A DNA stretch of 29,435 nt, taken from positions 1 to 29,435 of IMG/VR virus record IMGVR_UViG_3300009164_003735; one strand, given 5' to 3'. The notes under the pieces are model-generated. The model did not search any database, was not told the origin of the DNA, and saw nothing but the letters and a program-made list of their open reading frames with translations. The stretch's first letter is position 1, and each line of letters starts with the position of its first letter. The stretch is from a virus. Shown here piece after piece: positions 6,234-13,083 of this stretch. The translations under genes were made by a program, and so were the position numbers.

Positions 6234-7352
6234 TTATAAGTAATTTATCATCGAATACTTGGATGGTCTATTTTTTCTGTTATCGGATCTTCTAATAGTG
6301 TGATCAGTATTTGATAAGTCAAAACCCATTTCAACACCGTCTTTTATAACTTTTCTAACTTGTAAAGAGTCCGGCGTAGCATATCCAAACCCAACTGAAA
6401 TAATTGCAGTATGGTTAGGACGATTTAATCGATCAGCAATTTCTCTTCCGCCAAGTGTTCCGCAAAATCCTGTTCTCACACCCAGCTCTTCTGCTTGACA
6501 CATAGCCATAGTAGCACTGATAATACAATCGTTGTTAGTTCTTAGCCATTCGCTTTCACCGTATGGATTACGTGTTGCTGGTTGAGTTTTACCTAACCAA
6601 ACAATAACAATAGGCGCTAACATTTGTCCGTTATAGCGTCGTGGTCCGGGACCAGGTGCTGCTCTTACTTTGTTAAGACATGCAGTATTCTCCCAGAACA
6701 GATAGTCTTTAAACTCTTTTCCTTCTGTAGAATCAGTTAATACATGTATTTCAAAATCGTGATGACCTTGTTTACTTGGCGCTTGATATGCACATTCGAG
6801 AATAGTTTCTAACTTATCGTTTTCAACTTCAATGGGATCCCACCATTTAGCAGTAAATCGTTTTTCAAGATGATTATGTAGATACTCTTTCTTAGGACCA
6901 TCTACAATTGACTCAATTAGCAACTGACAATCATTATAGATCTTAGTAACCGCTACCTGTTCAACTTCTTGAGTAGTTATCACCTGTAATGCAATAGCTT
7001 GCTGAGATGTATATTGTAAGTTTTTAAAAACGTAGTTTACAATTAGATCTCTTAAAAAATGATGAGCAGTGATCTCTTTTTGTTTATTACCAACAAGTGC
7101 AGACTTATCGCCTTTCCAATATCTACTACCTACAAATATCATACGTTCGTTGTTATCCAACTCAAGGCCCTCGAGATACGCATTAATAACAATTTTTATA
7201 TCGCGGCGGCAAAAGTCAACAGACGGAACAGTTTGCGGAAATCCCTCAAACCCCAGTGTTTGAGTCTGCGTGTGGGCATTGATAAATGCCATTGTCTCTT
7301 CTAAACAAAAGTCCTTGTTATCAAGTAACATTTTATAAGCATTTATATACAT
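6234..7352 (-). CDS. nitroreductase fused to a virion-structural-type domain
   Basis: 372 aa in two parts. Residues 165-325 look like a nitroreductase: an RFTAKWWDPI start, AYQAPSKQGHHDF (the APS motif near FMN), then an NNDCIISATMAMCQAEELG helix and a GFCGTL segment. Such enzymes use FMN and NAD(P)H to reduce nitro, quinone or similar groups, and relatives can oxidise or dehydrogenate. Residues 5-110 (NKDF, CRRDIKIVINAYLEGLE, the NNER and GSRYWKG segments) resemble the CxRDvgyivda...Dl..GgN...Y repeat I remember from cyanophage virion proteins. The fusion is in one uninterrupted frame. A GAAGG-like ribosome site precedes ATG 7352. It sits second in a late-promoted leftward unit, 4 bases after the previous gene. 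Confidence 0.72.
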   Translation of the reverse strand: MYINAYKMLLDNKDFCLEETMAFINAHTQTQTLGFEGFPQTVPSVDFCRRDIKIVINAYLEGLELDNNERMIFVGSRYWKGDKSALVGNKQKEITAHHFLRDLIVNYVFKNLQYTSQQAIALQVITTQEVEQVAVTKIYNDCQLLIESIVDGPKKEYLHNHLEKRFTAKWWDPIEVENDKLETILECAYQAPSKQGHHDFEIHVLTDSTEGKEFKDYLFWENTACLNKVRAAPGPGPRRYNGQMLAPIVIVWLGKTQPATRNPYGESEWLRTNNDCIISATMAMCQAEELGVRTGFCGTLGGREIADRLNRPNHTAIISVGFGYATPDSLQVRKVIKDGVEMGFDLSNTDHTIRRSDNRKNRPSKYSMINYL

Positions 7353-7356
7353 AAGT

Positions 7357-7902
7357 TTAACCTTCTAACGAATCGACAAACGCTGTTATAGTATTCCAAT
7401 CAATATGCATAGGTATTTTAAAACACAAAAATATGCATTCTTCGCCGTCAATTTTACAATCTTGATGTGGACACAGTCCGTCAATAACAGTGGGCTTATC
7501 AACTACTACTTCATCGACAAACGAATCCATCAATGCTAAGTGTTCGATTGGGTCTTGCATTGGCCCCATCAATGCCGGTCGCCCTCGAACCAACGGAACT
7601 TTATACGAATAAAATTTAGTGATGAACGAACCAACAATTGGAAAAATAACCATCCCATTACACGCCGGAAATATATGTGGGCCGCTTGTATTAACTACAG
7701 AATTGAATGCAACAGTGCCCGTATGCGGTGCACCAAAGATTTCTAAAATATCAAACAATCGTAATATTTCAGCATTTTCTAAAATTTCATCAAAATCAAG
7801 TTCAAGGAAACCACCTTTTGTAGCCGAGTCTCCAGACTTATGTTCGTTATATAATGCCAATAATAATTCTTTGTTGTAATCAATGTTAAATGTTTTATAC
7901 AT
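7357..7902 (-). CDS. hypothetical protein, possible degenerate cupin/2OG-like fold
   Basis: 181 aa. It is rich in short hydrophobic strands (GMVIFPIVG, FLCFKIP) with SGPHIFPACNG in the middle and GLCPHQDCKIDGEECIF late. The order recalls the beta-helix of the oxygenases next to it, but no HxD metal pair and no C-terminal Arg are evident, so it may be a non-catalytic relative or something else. A good ribosome site (AAGGA) precedes ATG 7902, with a GATAAATA late box further upstream. First gene of the unit that includes the nitroreductase fusion and an Asp-hydroxylase-like protein. Confidence 0.6.
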   Translation of the reverse strand: MYKTFNIDYNKELLLALYNEHKSGDSATKGGFLELDFDEILENAEILRLFDILEIFGAPHTGTVAFNSVVNTSGPHIFPACNGMVIFPIVGSFITKFYSYKVPLVRGRPALMGPMQDPIEHLALMDSFVDEVVVDKPTVIDGLCPHQDCKIDGEECIFLCFKIPMHIDWNTITAFVDSLEG

Positions 7903-7919
7903 GTTGTGTTCCTTAAAAA

Positions 7920-7927
7920 TATTTATC
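7920..7927 (-). promoter_or_regulatory. T4-like late promoter box (GATAAATA)
   Basis: On the minus strand TTAGATAAATATTTTTAAGG places GATAAATA 17 bases before ATG 7902, with AAGGA between them. Predicts late transcription of 7902-5510. Confidence 0.72.
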
Positions 7928-7941
7928 TAAATTTTTTTTGG

Positions 7942-7954
7942 GTAAAGACTTTAC
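7942..7954. promoter_or_regulatory. 13-bp palindrome between divergent promoters, possible operator
   Basis: GTAAAG-A-CTTTAC is a perfect inverted repeat. Its right arm covers most of the -35 box of the rightward promoter at 7950, and it lies 14 bases from the leftward late box. A regulator bound here could affect the rightward promoter. Chance occurrence in AT-rich DNA is possible. Confidence 0.35.
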
Positions 7955-7978
7955 TTCTCCCACAAATTATGCTAAAAT
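7950..7978 (+). promoter_or_regulatory. sigma70 promoter with extended -10
   Basis: TTTACT at 7950-7955, 17-base spacer, TAAAAT at 7973-7978, preceded by TGC, which makes an extended -10 (TGnTAAAAT). Predicted start near 7985, 14 bases before ATG 7999. Confidence 0.6.
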
Positions 7979-7998
7979 ACTATAGTGATCCTATTTAT

Positions 7999-8652
7999 AT
8001 GCACATGCAAGTTATAAAACTAAACAATGAAAATATAGAACTGTTGGTTAAGTTCTGCGACAAAGCAAGGCTGGCAGGCTTTTCTAACAATACCTCACCA
8101 GCAAAGATGAAGTTCAACGGGCATCAAGATATGGCGCATCCTCCTGAATTTTGGGGATTGTTAGTCGACGGCAACCTTGCTTCAGTCAGCGGTTGCCATA
8201 AATGGCCCGACGCTGATAGAAACTATACCACAGTGCGATGTTTGTTTAGGAGTGCTACACTACCCGAATATGATCACTTGATTCCGGGGCTGAGTAAGAA
8301 TCATATGAACAGTGTACCTTTTAGTATTTTACTACCTTATCAGATCCAGTATGCATTAGATAACAACTGTAAAGATTGGTTAATAACTACAAGCCACGGA
8401 GATCATGATGTTAGCGGGAAAATGAAACGTACCCACCGTGCATTACAACTGCTTGAAAAAAGAGACATTGTTAAATTTCACAGAGAATCAATTGTTTATC
8501 ATATACCACAAACTTTGTGGAGAATTAATTTAACTCAGTATCACAGTGCATTATGCGCATTTCATTCATCTCGAGAGCGATTAGGCATAGGGCTCGACGA
8601 TGAATATTACAATATGATTAAGAATGGATTTGTTAGTAGGCCTTTGGAATAA
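7999..8652 (+). CDS. GNAT-like acetyltransferase fold protein
   Basis: 217 aa from ATG 7999 (MHMQVIKLNN); a second ATG six bases on is equally possible, and both lie just after the promoter at 7950. Features that fit the GNAT fold: a helix-rich N-terminus, a strand FWGLLVDGNLASVSG, a strand VRCLFRSATL, then PFSILLPYQIQYALDNNCKDWLI resembling the acetyl-CoA helix and the following strand. The classical Q/RxxGxG/A loop is not evident, so the assignment is by overall pattern. A second protein of this type is encoded at 11588. The last 20 bases overlap the end of the ANL gene on the other strand. Confidence 0.5.
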   Translation: MHMQVIKLNNENIELLVKFCDKARLAGFSNNTSPAKMKFNGHQDMAHPPEFWGLLVDGNLASVSGCHKWPDADRNYTTVRCLFRSATLPEYDHLIPGLSKNHMNSVPFSILLPYQIQYALDNNCKDWLITTSHGDHDVSGKMKRTHRALQLLEKRDIVKFHRESIVYHIPQTLWRINLTQYHSALCAFHSSRERLGIGLDDEYYNMIKNGFVSRPLE

Positions 8653-9571
8653 TCTTGCAGCCTGCGCTTTTTCTACCTTTGTAGATATACCAATTATTCC
8701 ATAACTCAACGCAGTCGCCTGTTGGTAACCATGTGTCACCTATGATCACACTGTTGCCTTTTAAGAATAATTCTCCGTTAACAATTTTAGTATCAGCCCA
8801 GCAGGTATCGCCAAGCGGTACACCTTGATCAAATACTGTTAACTCATCACCCTGTGCAAATTTGTGATTAATAATGATAGGCCCTGCTTCAGTCATTCCG
8901 TAATTCATTATAAAATTTACTCCACGATTAATCCAAAATTCTACATGATACTTATGTACACAGTCACTGCCTGCAACTGTTAAACGTAGATTGGGTATGG
9001 CTAACTCTGAGTTGACTTTGATCAACGCATCTATATGTACCGGAATTAGATGTGTAACGGTGATATTATGTTGCTGTAGTAATTTAAAAAAGTTAAATGC
9101 ATTGAACTGCTCTATAAGATTGTATGCACCGCAGAGCAACCCTGCAATAGTTTGGGCACTTAATCCGCCTGTATGATTTAGAGAGCATACAGTTAGTATG
9201 CGATCCTGATCAGTAATCTGCTGGCATTCTACAGCATTCTTTGCATTAGCCATAATCATTCGTTCGGGCATAAAGAGTTGTTTTCGAATACCTGAACTAC
9301 TGCCACTACTAAACAATGTGATTCCAAATTCGTCGGGCAACGTAACTGGTAGTTGTACTAATTCTCTTTTAAACTTAGGCATAATAGCCACGGCTTTATT
9401 TAAACTTGCAGCCTTAAGAACGTCAAGTAATACAGTCCAATCGGTAGCGTAGCTTACTGGTACATACTCTCGTTCAATGACCATATCATATAACTGTTGG
9501 TAAGTTAGATTATTAATGGCTAATTTATGAGAATATTTTTGAACAGTGGAAGTAAAGGTCTTAAATAGCAT
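8633..9571 (-). CDS. truncated ANL adenylate-forming enzyme (acyl/aryl-CoA ligase-like)
   Basis: 312 aa, against about 500-550 for complete ANL enzymes. Core motifs are present: A3-like FSSGSSSG at 87-94 (ATP loop), A5 NYGMTE at 213-218, A7 PTGD at 273-276 and A8 KGR at 288-290. The protein ends about 22 residues after A8, so the mobile C-terminal domain with the A10 lysine is absent, and the N-terminus is also short. ANL enzymes activate a carboxylate as acyl-AMP; without the C-terminal domain, thioester formation may need a partner. The start is ATG 9571 because a TATAAATA box lies 8 bases upstream; a longer frame to 9709 is only antisense of the next gene. Confidence 0.82.
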   Translation of the reverse strand: MLFKTFTSTVQKYSHKLAINNLTYQQLYDMVIEREYVPVSYATDWTVLLDVLKAASLNKAVAIMPKFKRELVQLPVTLPDEFGITLFSSGSSSGIRKQLFMPERMIMANAKNAVECQQITDQDRILTVCSLNHTGGLSAQTIAGLLCGAYNLIEQFNAFNFFKLLQQHNITVTHLIPVHIDALIKVNSELAIPNLRLTVAGSDCVHKYHVEFWINRGVNFIMNYGMTEAGPIIINHKFAQGDELTVFDQGVPLGDTCWADTKIVNGELFLKGNSVIIGDTWLPTGDCVELWNNWYIYKGRKSAGCKIIPKAY

Positions 9572-10277
9572 GAGCGAAATATTTATAGGTATTACAGTGG
9601 ACGTATTTTTTATTAGTTTCAAAGAAAGCAACAGTGAAATAAACTGGCAACGTACAAAAGAACTGCATCCAGATGCAGTGAGATTGCACGGCATAACGGG
9701 CATAGACAAAGTCCATTTGCTTTGTGATGATCTATGTCAAACTGAATTCTTTTGGACAGTTGACGGAGATAATTGGCTTACTCATACTTTAGAATATCAT
9801 GAACAAATTAATAGTGATTTATTAATGTTCAAAGCTAACGATCCGTTACACAAAAATTTAACCTTATTAGGCGGAGTTAAATTATGGAGGAAAGGCAGCA
9901 TTGTAAATCGAGATATGAGTAAGGGCGATTTCAGTCTAAACGCAACACAAACCAAAATGGTTATTGATCAAGCATATTCAGACACAATCTATAATAAGAC
10001 CCCGTATGACGCATGGAAGACTGCTTTTAGACACTGTGTTAAATTGATGAGCGTGATATTTCGATCCAGACCAAATGCTAAAAACATAGATGTATATATT
10101 GATCAATGGAAGGCCTGCGAGCATATAACAGAATTAAATGCAATCTGGGCATATCAAGGATACGTTGACGCTAAAGAATACGTTGAAAAATTTGATAACA
10201 ATTTAACAGAGCTGTATAAGATAAACAATTACACGTGGCTCGAAAAATATTTTAAGGGTAAACATGGGGCATCTTAA
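9570..10277 (+). CDS. glycosyltransferase-like protein (phage DGD family)
   Basis: 235 aa from ATG 9570. VDVFFISFKESNSEINW near the N-terminus, LHGITGIDKVHLLC, and FFWTVDGDNWL at about 62-72 match a phage family that I recall beginning MDVFFISY, with a DGD motif like the DxD of nucleotide-sugar transferases. On that comparison GTG 9597 could be the true start. AAAGG at 9555-9559 favours ATG 9570, which shares the palindrome CATG with the start codon of the divergent ANL gene. The substrate is unknown. It is followed by a DUF6356 gene overlapping by 14 bases and a methyltransferase-like gene, probably one operon. Confidence 0.65.
   Translation: MSEIFIGITVDVFFISFKESNSEINWQRTKELHPDAVRLHGITGIDKVHLLCDDLCQTEFFWTVDGDNWLTHTLEYHEQINSDLLMFKANDPLHKNLTLLGGVKLWRKGSIVNRDMSKGDFSLNATQTKMVIDQAYSDTIYNKTPYDAWKTAFRHCVKLMSVIFRSRPNAKNIDVYIDQWKACEHITELNAIWAYQGYVDAKEYVEKFDNNLTELYKINNYTWLEKYFKGKHGAS
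9580..9587 (-). promoter_or_regulatory. T4-like late promoter box for the ANL gene
   Basis: Minus-strand CTATAAATATTT holds an exact TATAAATA ending 8 bases before ATG 9571. With T4 spacing the transcript would start about two bases before the ATG, leaving no room for a ribosome site. The box lies within the first codons of the divergent gene. Confidence 0.7.
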
Positions 10278-10458
10278 AGACGCAAAGACAACTTATTTCA
10301 AACATTTGATGTATGCCAGCTATTTTAATTTAATAGCAATTGGTATAGTTGTAACTGGGATTATACACAGCGTATTTCCATTTTTGTTTAAGTATACGCC
10401 ATATAACTTGGCTAAGAAAATTGTAGATGGAACCGAAAGGCAGTTTAAACATGATTGA
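10264..10458 (+). CDS. DUF6356 family small membrane protein
   Basis: 64 aa. HLKDAKTTYFKHLMYA followed by a hydrophobic helix (FNLIAIGIVVTGIIH), then SVFPFLFKYTP, closely matches my memory of bacterial DUF6356 proteins: HL...TY..HL..A, one membrane helix, then a H..FPFLF motif. Function is unknown. One transmembrane segment at about residues 19-36 predicts inner-membrane location. ATG 10264 lies within the end of the glycosyltransferase-like gene, and its own stop overlaps the next start by 8 bases, so the three genes are probably translated together. Confidence 0.72.
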   Translation: MGHLKDAKTTYFKHLMYASYFNLIAIGIVVTGIIHSVFPFLFKYTPYNLAKKIVDGTERQFKHD

Positions 10459-11077
10459 AAAAATTGAAGGTAAAGACGTAAACTTCTCGTCAGTAACTCG
10501 ACACATCCCCGAAGTGATGAATGCACTTTACGATAGAGAAGCATTTTCTATTGTTACACTTGAGGAAATACGAGATGCATTCCGAACTAAACAGATGCAG
10601 AGTAAGGCATGGATGATGAGTAAAATTAAGGAACTAAACTTGGACAGCAATAGTCGAGTACTGGTAGTAGGGTCTTGGTTAGGATTTACCAGCTATTGTC
10701 TTTTTAAATTAGGTTTCAGTAATATTACAGAAACCGATCCCGATTCAAGATTAGAAAAATTAGCAATACACTTGAATAGAAAAAATCCTAACTTTAAACA
10801 TCTATCGGAAGATGTTAATGCTATCGATCTTAGCGGCTACGATTTAATTATTAACACCAGTTGCGAGCATATCGCCGATAACTCCTGGTATGAGCGCATT
10901 CCTGCAAGTGCAAAAATTGTTTTACACAGTAATAATCTCGAAGGATACGATCATGTTAATACATGTGAATCAGTCGAGGAGATGTCTTCTAAATATCCAA
11001 TGGAGCTCAACTTTACAGGCGAGCTTAATCTTGGATCATATTCAAGATTTATGCTGGTGGGTAATCGACGCACATAA
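10451..11077 (+). CDS. Rossmann-fold methyltransferase-like protein
   Basis: 208 aa from ATG 10451; GAAAGG at 10435-10440 is the ribosome site, and ATGATTGA overlaps the previous stop. RVLVVGSWLGFTS at about 69-81 is a glycine-rich SAM-binding loop, with acidic ETDPDS after the next strand and YDLIINTSCEHI at the motif IV position. The NTSCEHI and HSNNLEGYDHVNTC segments resemble a methyltransferase-like family common in T4-like marine phages. The target is unknown. The gene's last 29 bases overlap tail to tail with the oxygenase gene on the minus strand. Confidence 0.7.
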   Translation: MIEKIEGKDVNFSSVTRHIPEVMNALYDREAFSIVTLEEIRDAFRTKQMQSKAWMMSKIKELNLDSNSRVLVVGSWLGFTSYCLFKLGFSNITETDPDSRLEKLAIHLNRKNPNFKHLSEDVNAIDLSGYDLIINTSCEHIADNSWYERIPASAKIVLHSNNLEGYDHVNTCESVEEMSSKYPMELNFTGELNLGSYSRFMLVGNRRT

Positions 11078-11558
11078 CAACATGTATACGCTCATCAGTT
11101 AATGAGCCATTGATTGCTGTATGCTTCTTTGTTGTGTCAGTCCAATAAATTACACCTTCTCTCAAGTGATGACATTTGTGTAGATGGGGCCAAATCATCC
11201 AAGAGTGAAAGTTTGTAACTATAGGAATATGAATACGCGAAGTAAAATCGCTGTGTACGCTGTAGCTACTCTTAGTAGACATTCCCATAATTCGAGTTCT
11301 AAACCCGCCGTACTTTGTAATATACTTTTCAAGCAACGAGCCCCGAAGACTCGGCTGAATATGAACATAATCATTTTCTAATTTGTTTTCAAGATGTTCT
11401 ACTTGGCCAACACCAGTGTGCCAGTCCTCAACTCCTTCTACATTAGTTTGTAGAATGACTTGATTTTCTTGATTCTTATGCACCAAGTATATATCCATTA
11501 CTTCTTTTTTAAGTGCTTCAAGCTCGTTGAAGACTTCTAATACTCTGATAGTTTCCAT
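11049..11558 (-). CDS. aspartyl/asparaginyl beta-hydroxylase-like 2OG-Fe(II) oxygenase
   Basis: 169 aa. H102-x-D104 in YSVHSDFTSR, IHIPIVTN core strand, distal H146 in KKHTAINGS and R158 in DERIHVVM: a full 2OG-Fe(II) site with the RIHV Arg retained. It is a single-gene leftward unit between rightward genes. An ACTAAATA box lies 5 bases before the only plausible ATG (11558), and no Shine-Dalgarno sequence fits between. As in the other oxygenases here, the substrate (protein side chain or small molecule) cannot be told. Confidence 0.8.
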   Translation of the reverse strand: METIRVLEVFNELEALKKEVMDIYLVHKNQENQVILQTNVEGVEDWHTGVGQVEHLENKLENDYVHIQPSLRGSLLEKYITKYGGFRTRIMGMSTKSSYSVHSDFTSRIHIPIVTNFHSWMIWPHLHKCHHLREGVIYWTDTTKKHTAINGSLTDERIHVVMCVDYPPA

Positions 11559-11563
11559 GCAAC

Positions 11564-11571
11564 TATTTAGT
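11564..11571 (-). promoter_or_regulatory. late-promoter-like box (ACTAAATA)
   Basis: Minus-strand ACTAAATA matches TATAAATA at six of eight positions and ends 5 bases before ATG 11558, the same spacing as the desaturase box at 21663. Weaker than the other boxes. Confidence 0.4.
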
Positions 11572-11587
11572 TAGATATATAACATGT

Positions 11588-12262
11588 ATGGAAAATAAAG
11601 AATACAAAATTGTCCCGTTTACTAAATTGAATGCGCCTGGTCACTACATTAAGACTAAGGTAATTCCATGGTGCGAGGAAATATCAATTGAGTCGCATCC
11701 TAATCCAGATAAGGGCAGTCCTGCTGCCTATAATATGGGTGCATTAAATTGGCTGGAACGAAACGAAACGTTGGCAAACATCCTTTGGAATAAAAAAAGA
11801 TTTTACAAGGGAAATGGACAATACTATTTTTTAGAGAAAAATAATGCTATAATTGCTGGATCCGGCATTCATCGTTCTGAATTTTGTCCTGAGATTGCCT
11901 TAGGATCTGTTAGGTCATTTGTTAACAAAGAATATCGAGGATACCATTTTCTTGGTGACATTTTATGGCCTGCTCAATTAGCATGGGCAACACGAAATAA
12001 TTATAAAATGATAATTATTACAGTCAACAAGTACAATAGGAGACTGTTAAATATTATTAAAAGGAACGGAGTTGGCCATCAAAAAAACAGGACTATAGAA
12101 AAGTTTTTCCATAATGGAGTAGTAGACGTGCCGTTTCCTATTGAGATTAACGGAATAACGCAATGGGCAATAGGACACCGGATTGACGAAGCATACAAAT
12201 TTGATTGGGAATTAATTAGATCCCATACAGAAAAAAATACAAAATTACAAAAACTAACTTAA
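11588..12262 (+). CDS. GNAT-like N-acetyltransferase fold protein
   Basis: 224 aa. QYYFLEKNNAIIAGSGIHRS (paired strands), IALGSVRSFVNKEYRGYHFLGDILWPAQLAWATRNNY (substrate strand, a RGYHFLG turn in the place of the RxxGxG loop, then a helix) and MIIITVNKYNRRLLNIIKRNGV (a last strand and helix resembling the usual N.....Y...GF pattern) support a GNAT fold. Such enzymes move acyl groups from acyl-CoA to amines. The ATG at 11588 has little ribosome-site complement. It precedes the desaturase pair by 59 bases that hold a late promoter box, so it is probably its own unit. Confidence 0.62.
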   Translation: MENKEYKIVPFTKLNAPGHYIKTKVIPWCEEISIESHPNPDKGSPAAYNMGALNWLERNETLANILWNKKRFYKGNGQYYFLEKNNAIIAGSGIHRSEFCPEIALGSVRSFVNKEYRGYHFLGDILWPAQLAWATRNNYKMIIITVNKYNRRLLNIIKRNGVGHQKNRTIEKFFHNGVVDVPFPIEINGITQWAIGHRIDEAYKFDWELIRSHTEKNTKLQKLT

Positions 12263-12283
12263 AAACACATAGCTGTAATAGTA

Positions 12284-12291
12284 GATAAATA
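12284..12291 (+). promoter_or_regulatory. late promoter box (GATAAATA) within a small inverted repeat
   Basis: GATAAATA lies 30 bases before ATG 12322. It is framed by a perfect 6-bp inverted repeat, TAGTAG (12279-12284) and CTACTA (12292-12297). Likely late promoter of the desaturase/ATP-PPase/Rieske operon at 12322-15599. Confidence 0.65.
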
Positions 12292-12321
12292 CTACTACAA
12301 CTCCTATTTTGAGGCTGCTAA

Positions 12322-13083
12322 ATGATATTTGGTTCTACATTAAAAAATCTTAACCTGCTGACATTGTGTTCAACGATGGTAACTATTACAGGCATTTTTT
12401 ATTTAGATACAATTACTTGGACAAACGTTGCTACAGTTGGTTTAATGTTTTATATTTTTAACATATTAGGTATATGGATAACACTTCACCGTTACTATTC
12501 GCACAAATCCTTTGAATTTGGTCATCCGTTTATAAAATGGAGTTTCACTGTATTATCAATATTAGCTGGTAGAGGCAGTCCATTAGGATGGGTTTACATT
12601 CATCGACAACATCATGCATATTCAGATACTGAGAAAGATACACATAGTCCTAAACATACTGGTTATAACTTATTTGCCTTCCGTGCAGGCCGACCTCAAG
12701 AATCAGAAACTATGAAGATATTTGTAGTAAAGGATCTAATGACACCGGTGCATTTGTTTTTACACAAATGGTACATGGCAATTATTCTCTTATTTGTAGT
12801 ATTGCTGGCAGTCATTGATCTTAAAATTTTATACTTTGGTTGGGTAGTACCTATATTATTAATCCAGATAAGTCAGTATAATTTTAATTATTTTGGACAT
12901 ATGCACGGTTATAGGAATTTTAATACAAAGGATAGTAGTAGAAATAATAAATGGTTATTTCCTGCAATATTAGGAGAAGCATGGCATAACAATCACCATG
13001 GGAATCCAGGCGCAATATCTACACAGACACAATGGTGGGAGTTTGATCCTGCTGGAAGTATTATTAGGATGATTAAAAAATGA
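12322..13083 (+). CDS. membrane fatty-acid desaturase (delta-9/acyl-CoA desaturase-like), copy 1
   Basis: 253 aa. Three histidine boxes bind the di-iron centre: HRYYSH at 56-61, HRQHH at 94-98 and HNNHH at 222-226, the order and spacing of delta-9-type acyl-lipid or acyl-CoA desaturases. Hydrophobic spans at about 11-55, 72-85 and 148-185 fit a polytopic membrane protein. These enzymes use O2 and electrons from a ferredoxin or cytochrome b5 to place a double bond in an acyl chain; no electron carrier is encoded nearby. The FGHMHGYRN segment before the last box is also typical. It overlaps the next desaturase gene as ATGA. Confidence 0.92.
   Translation: MIFGSTLKNLNLLTLCSTMVTITGIFYLDTITWTNVATVGLMFYIFNILGIWITLHRYYSHKSFEFGHPFIKWSFTVLSILAGRGSPLGWVYIHRQHHAYSDTEKDTHSPKHTGYNLFAFRAGRPQESETMKIFVVKDLMTPVHLFLHKWYMAIILLFVVLLAVIDLKILYFGWVVPILLIQISQYNFNYFGHMHGYRNFNTKDSSRNNKWLFPAILGEAWHNNHHGNPGAISTQTQWWEFDPAGSIIRMIKK

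Noticed and set aside
7059-7304. Plus-strand reading frames opposite the nitroreductase gene, and similar frames opposite other genes
   Set aside because: No ribosome sites or recognisable proteins, and fully inside well-supported genes on the other strand.
9572-9709. 46-residue N-terminal extension of the ANL protein
   Set aside because: It is antisense to the glycosyltransferase-like gene, has no ANL-like sequence, and a late promoter box lies within it.
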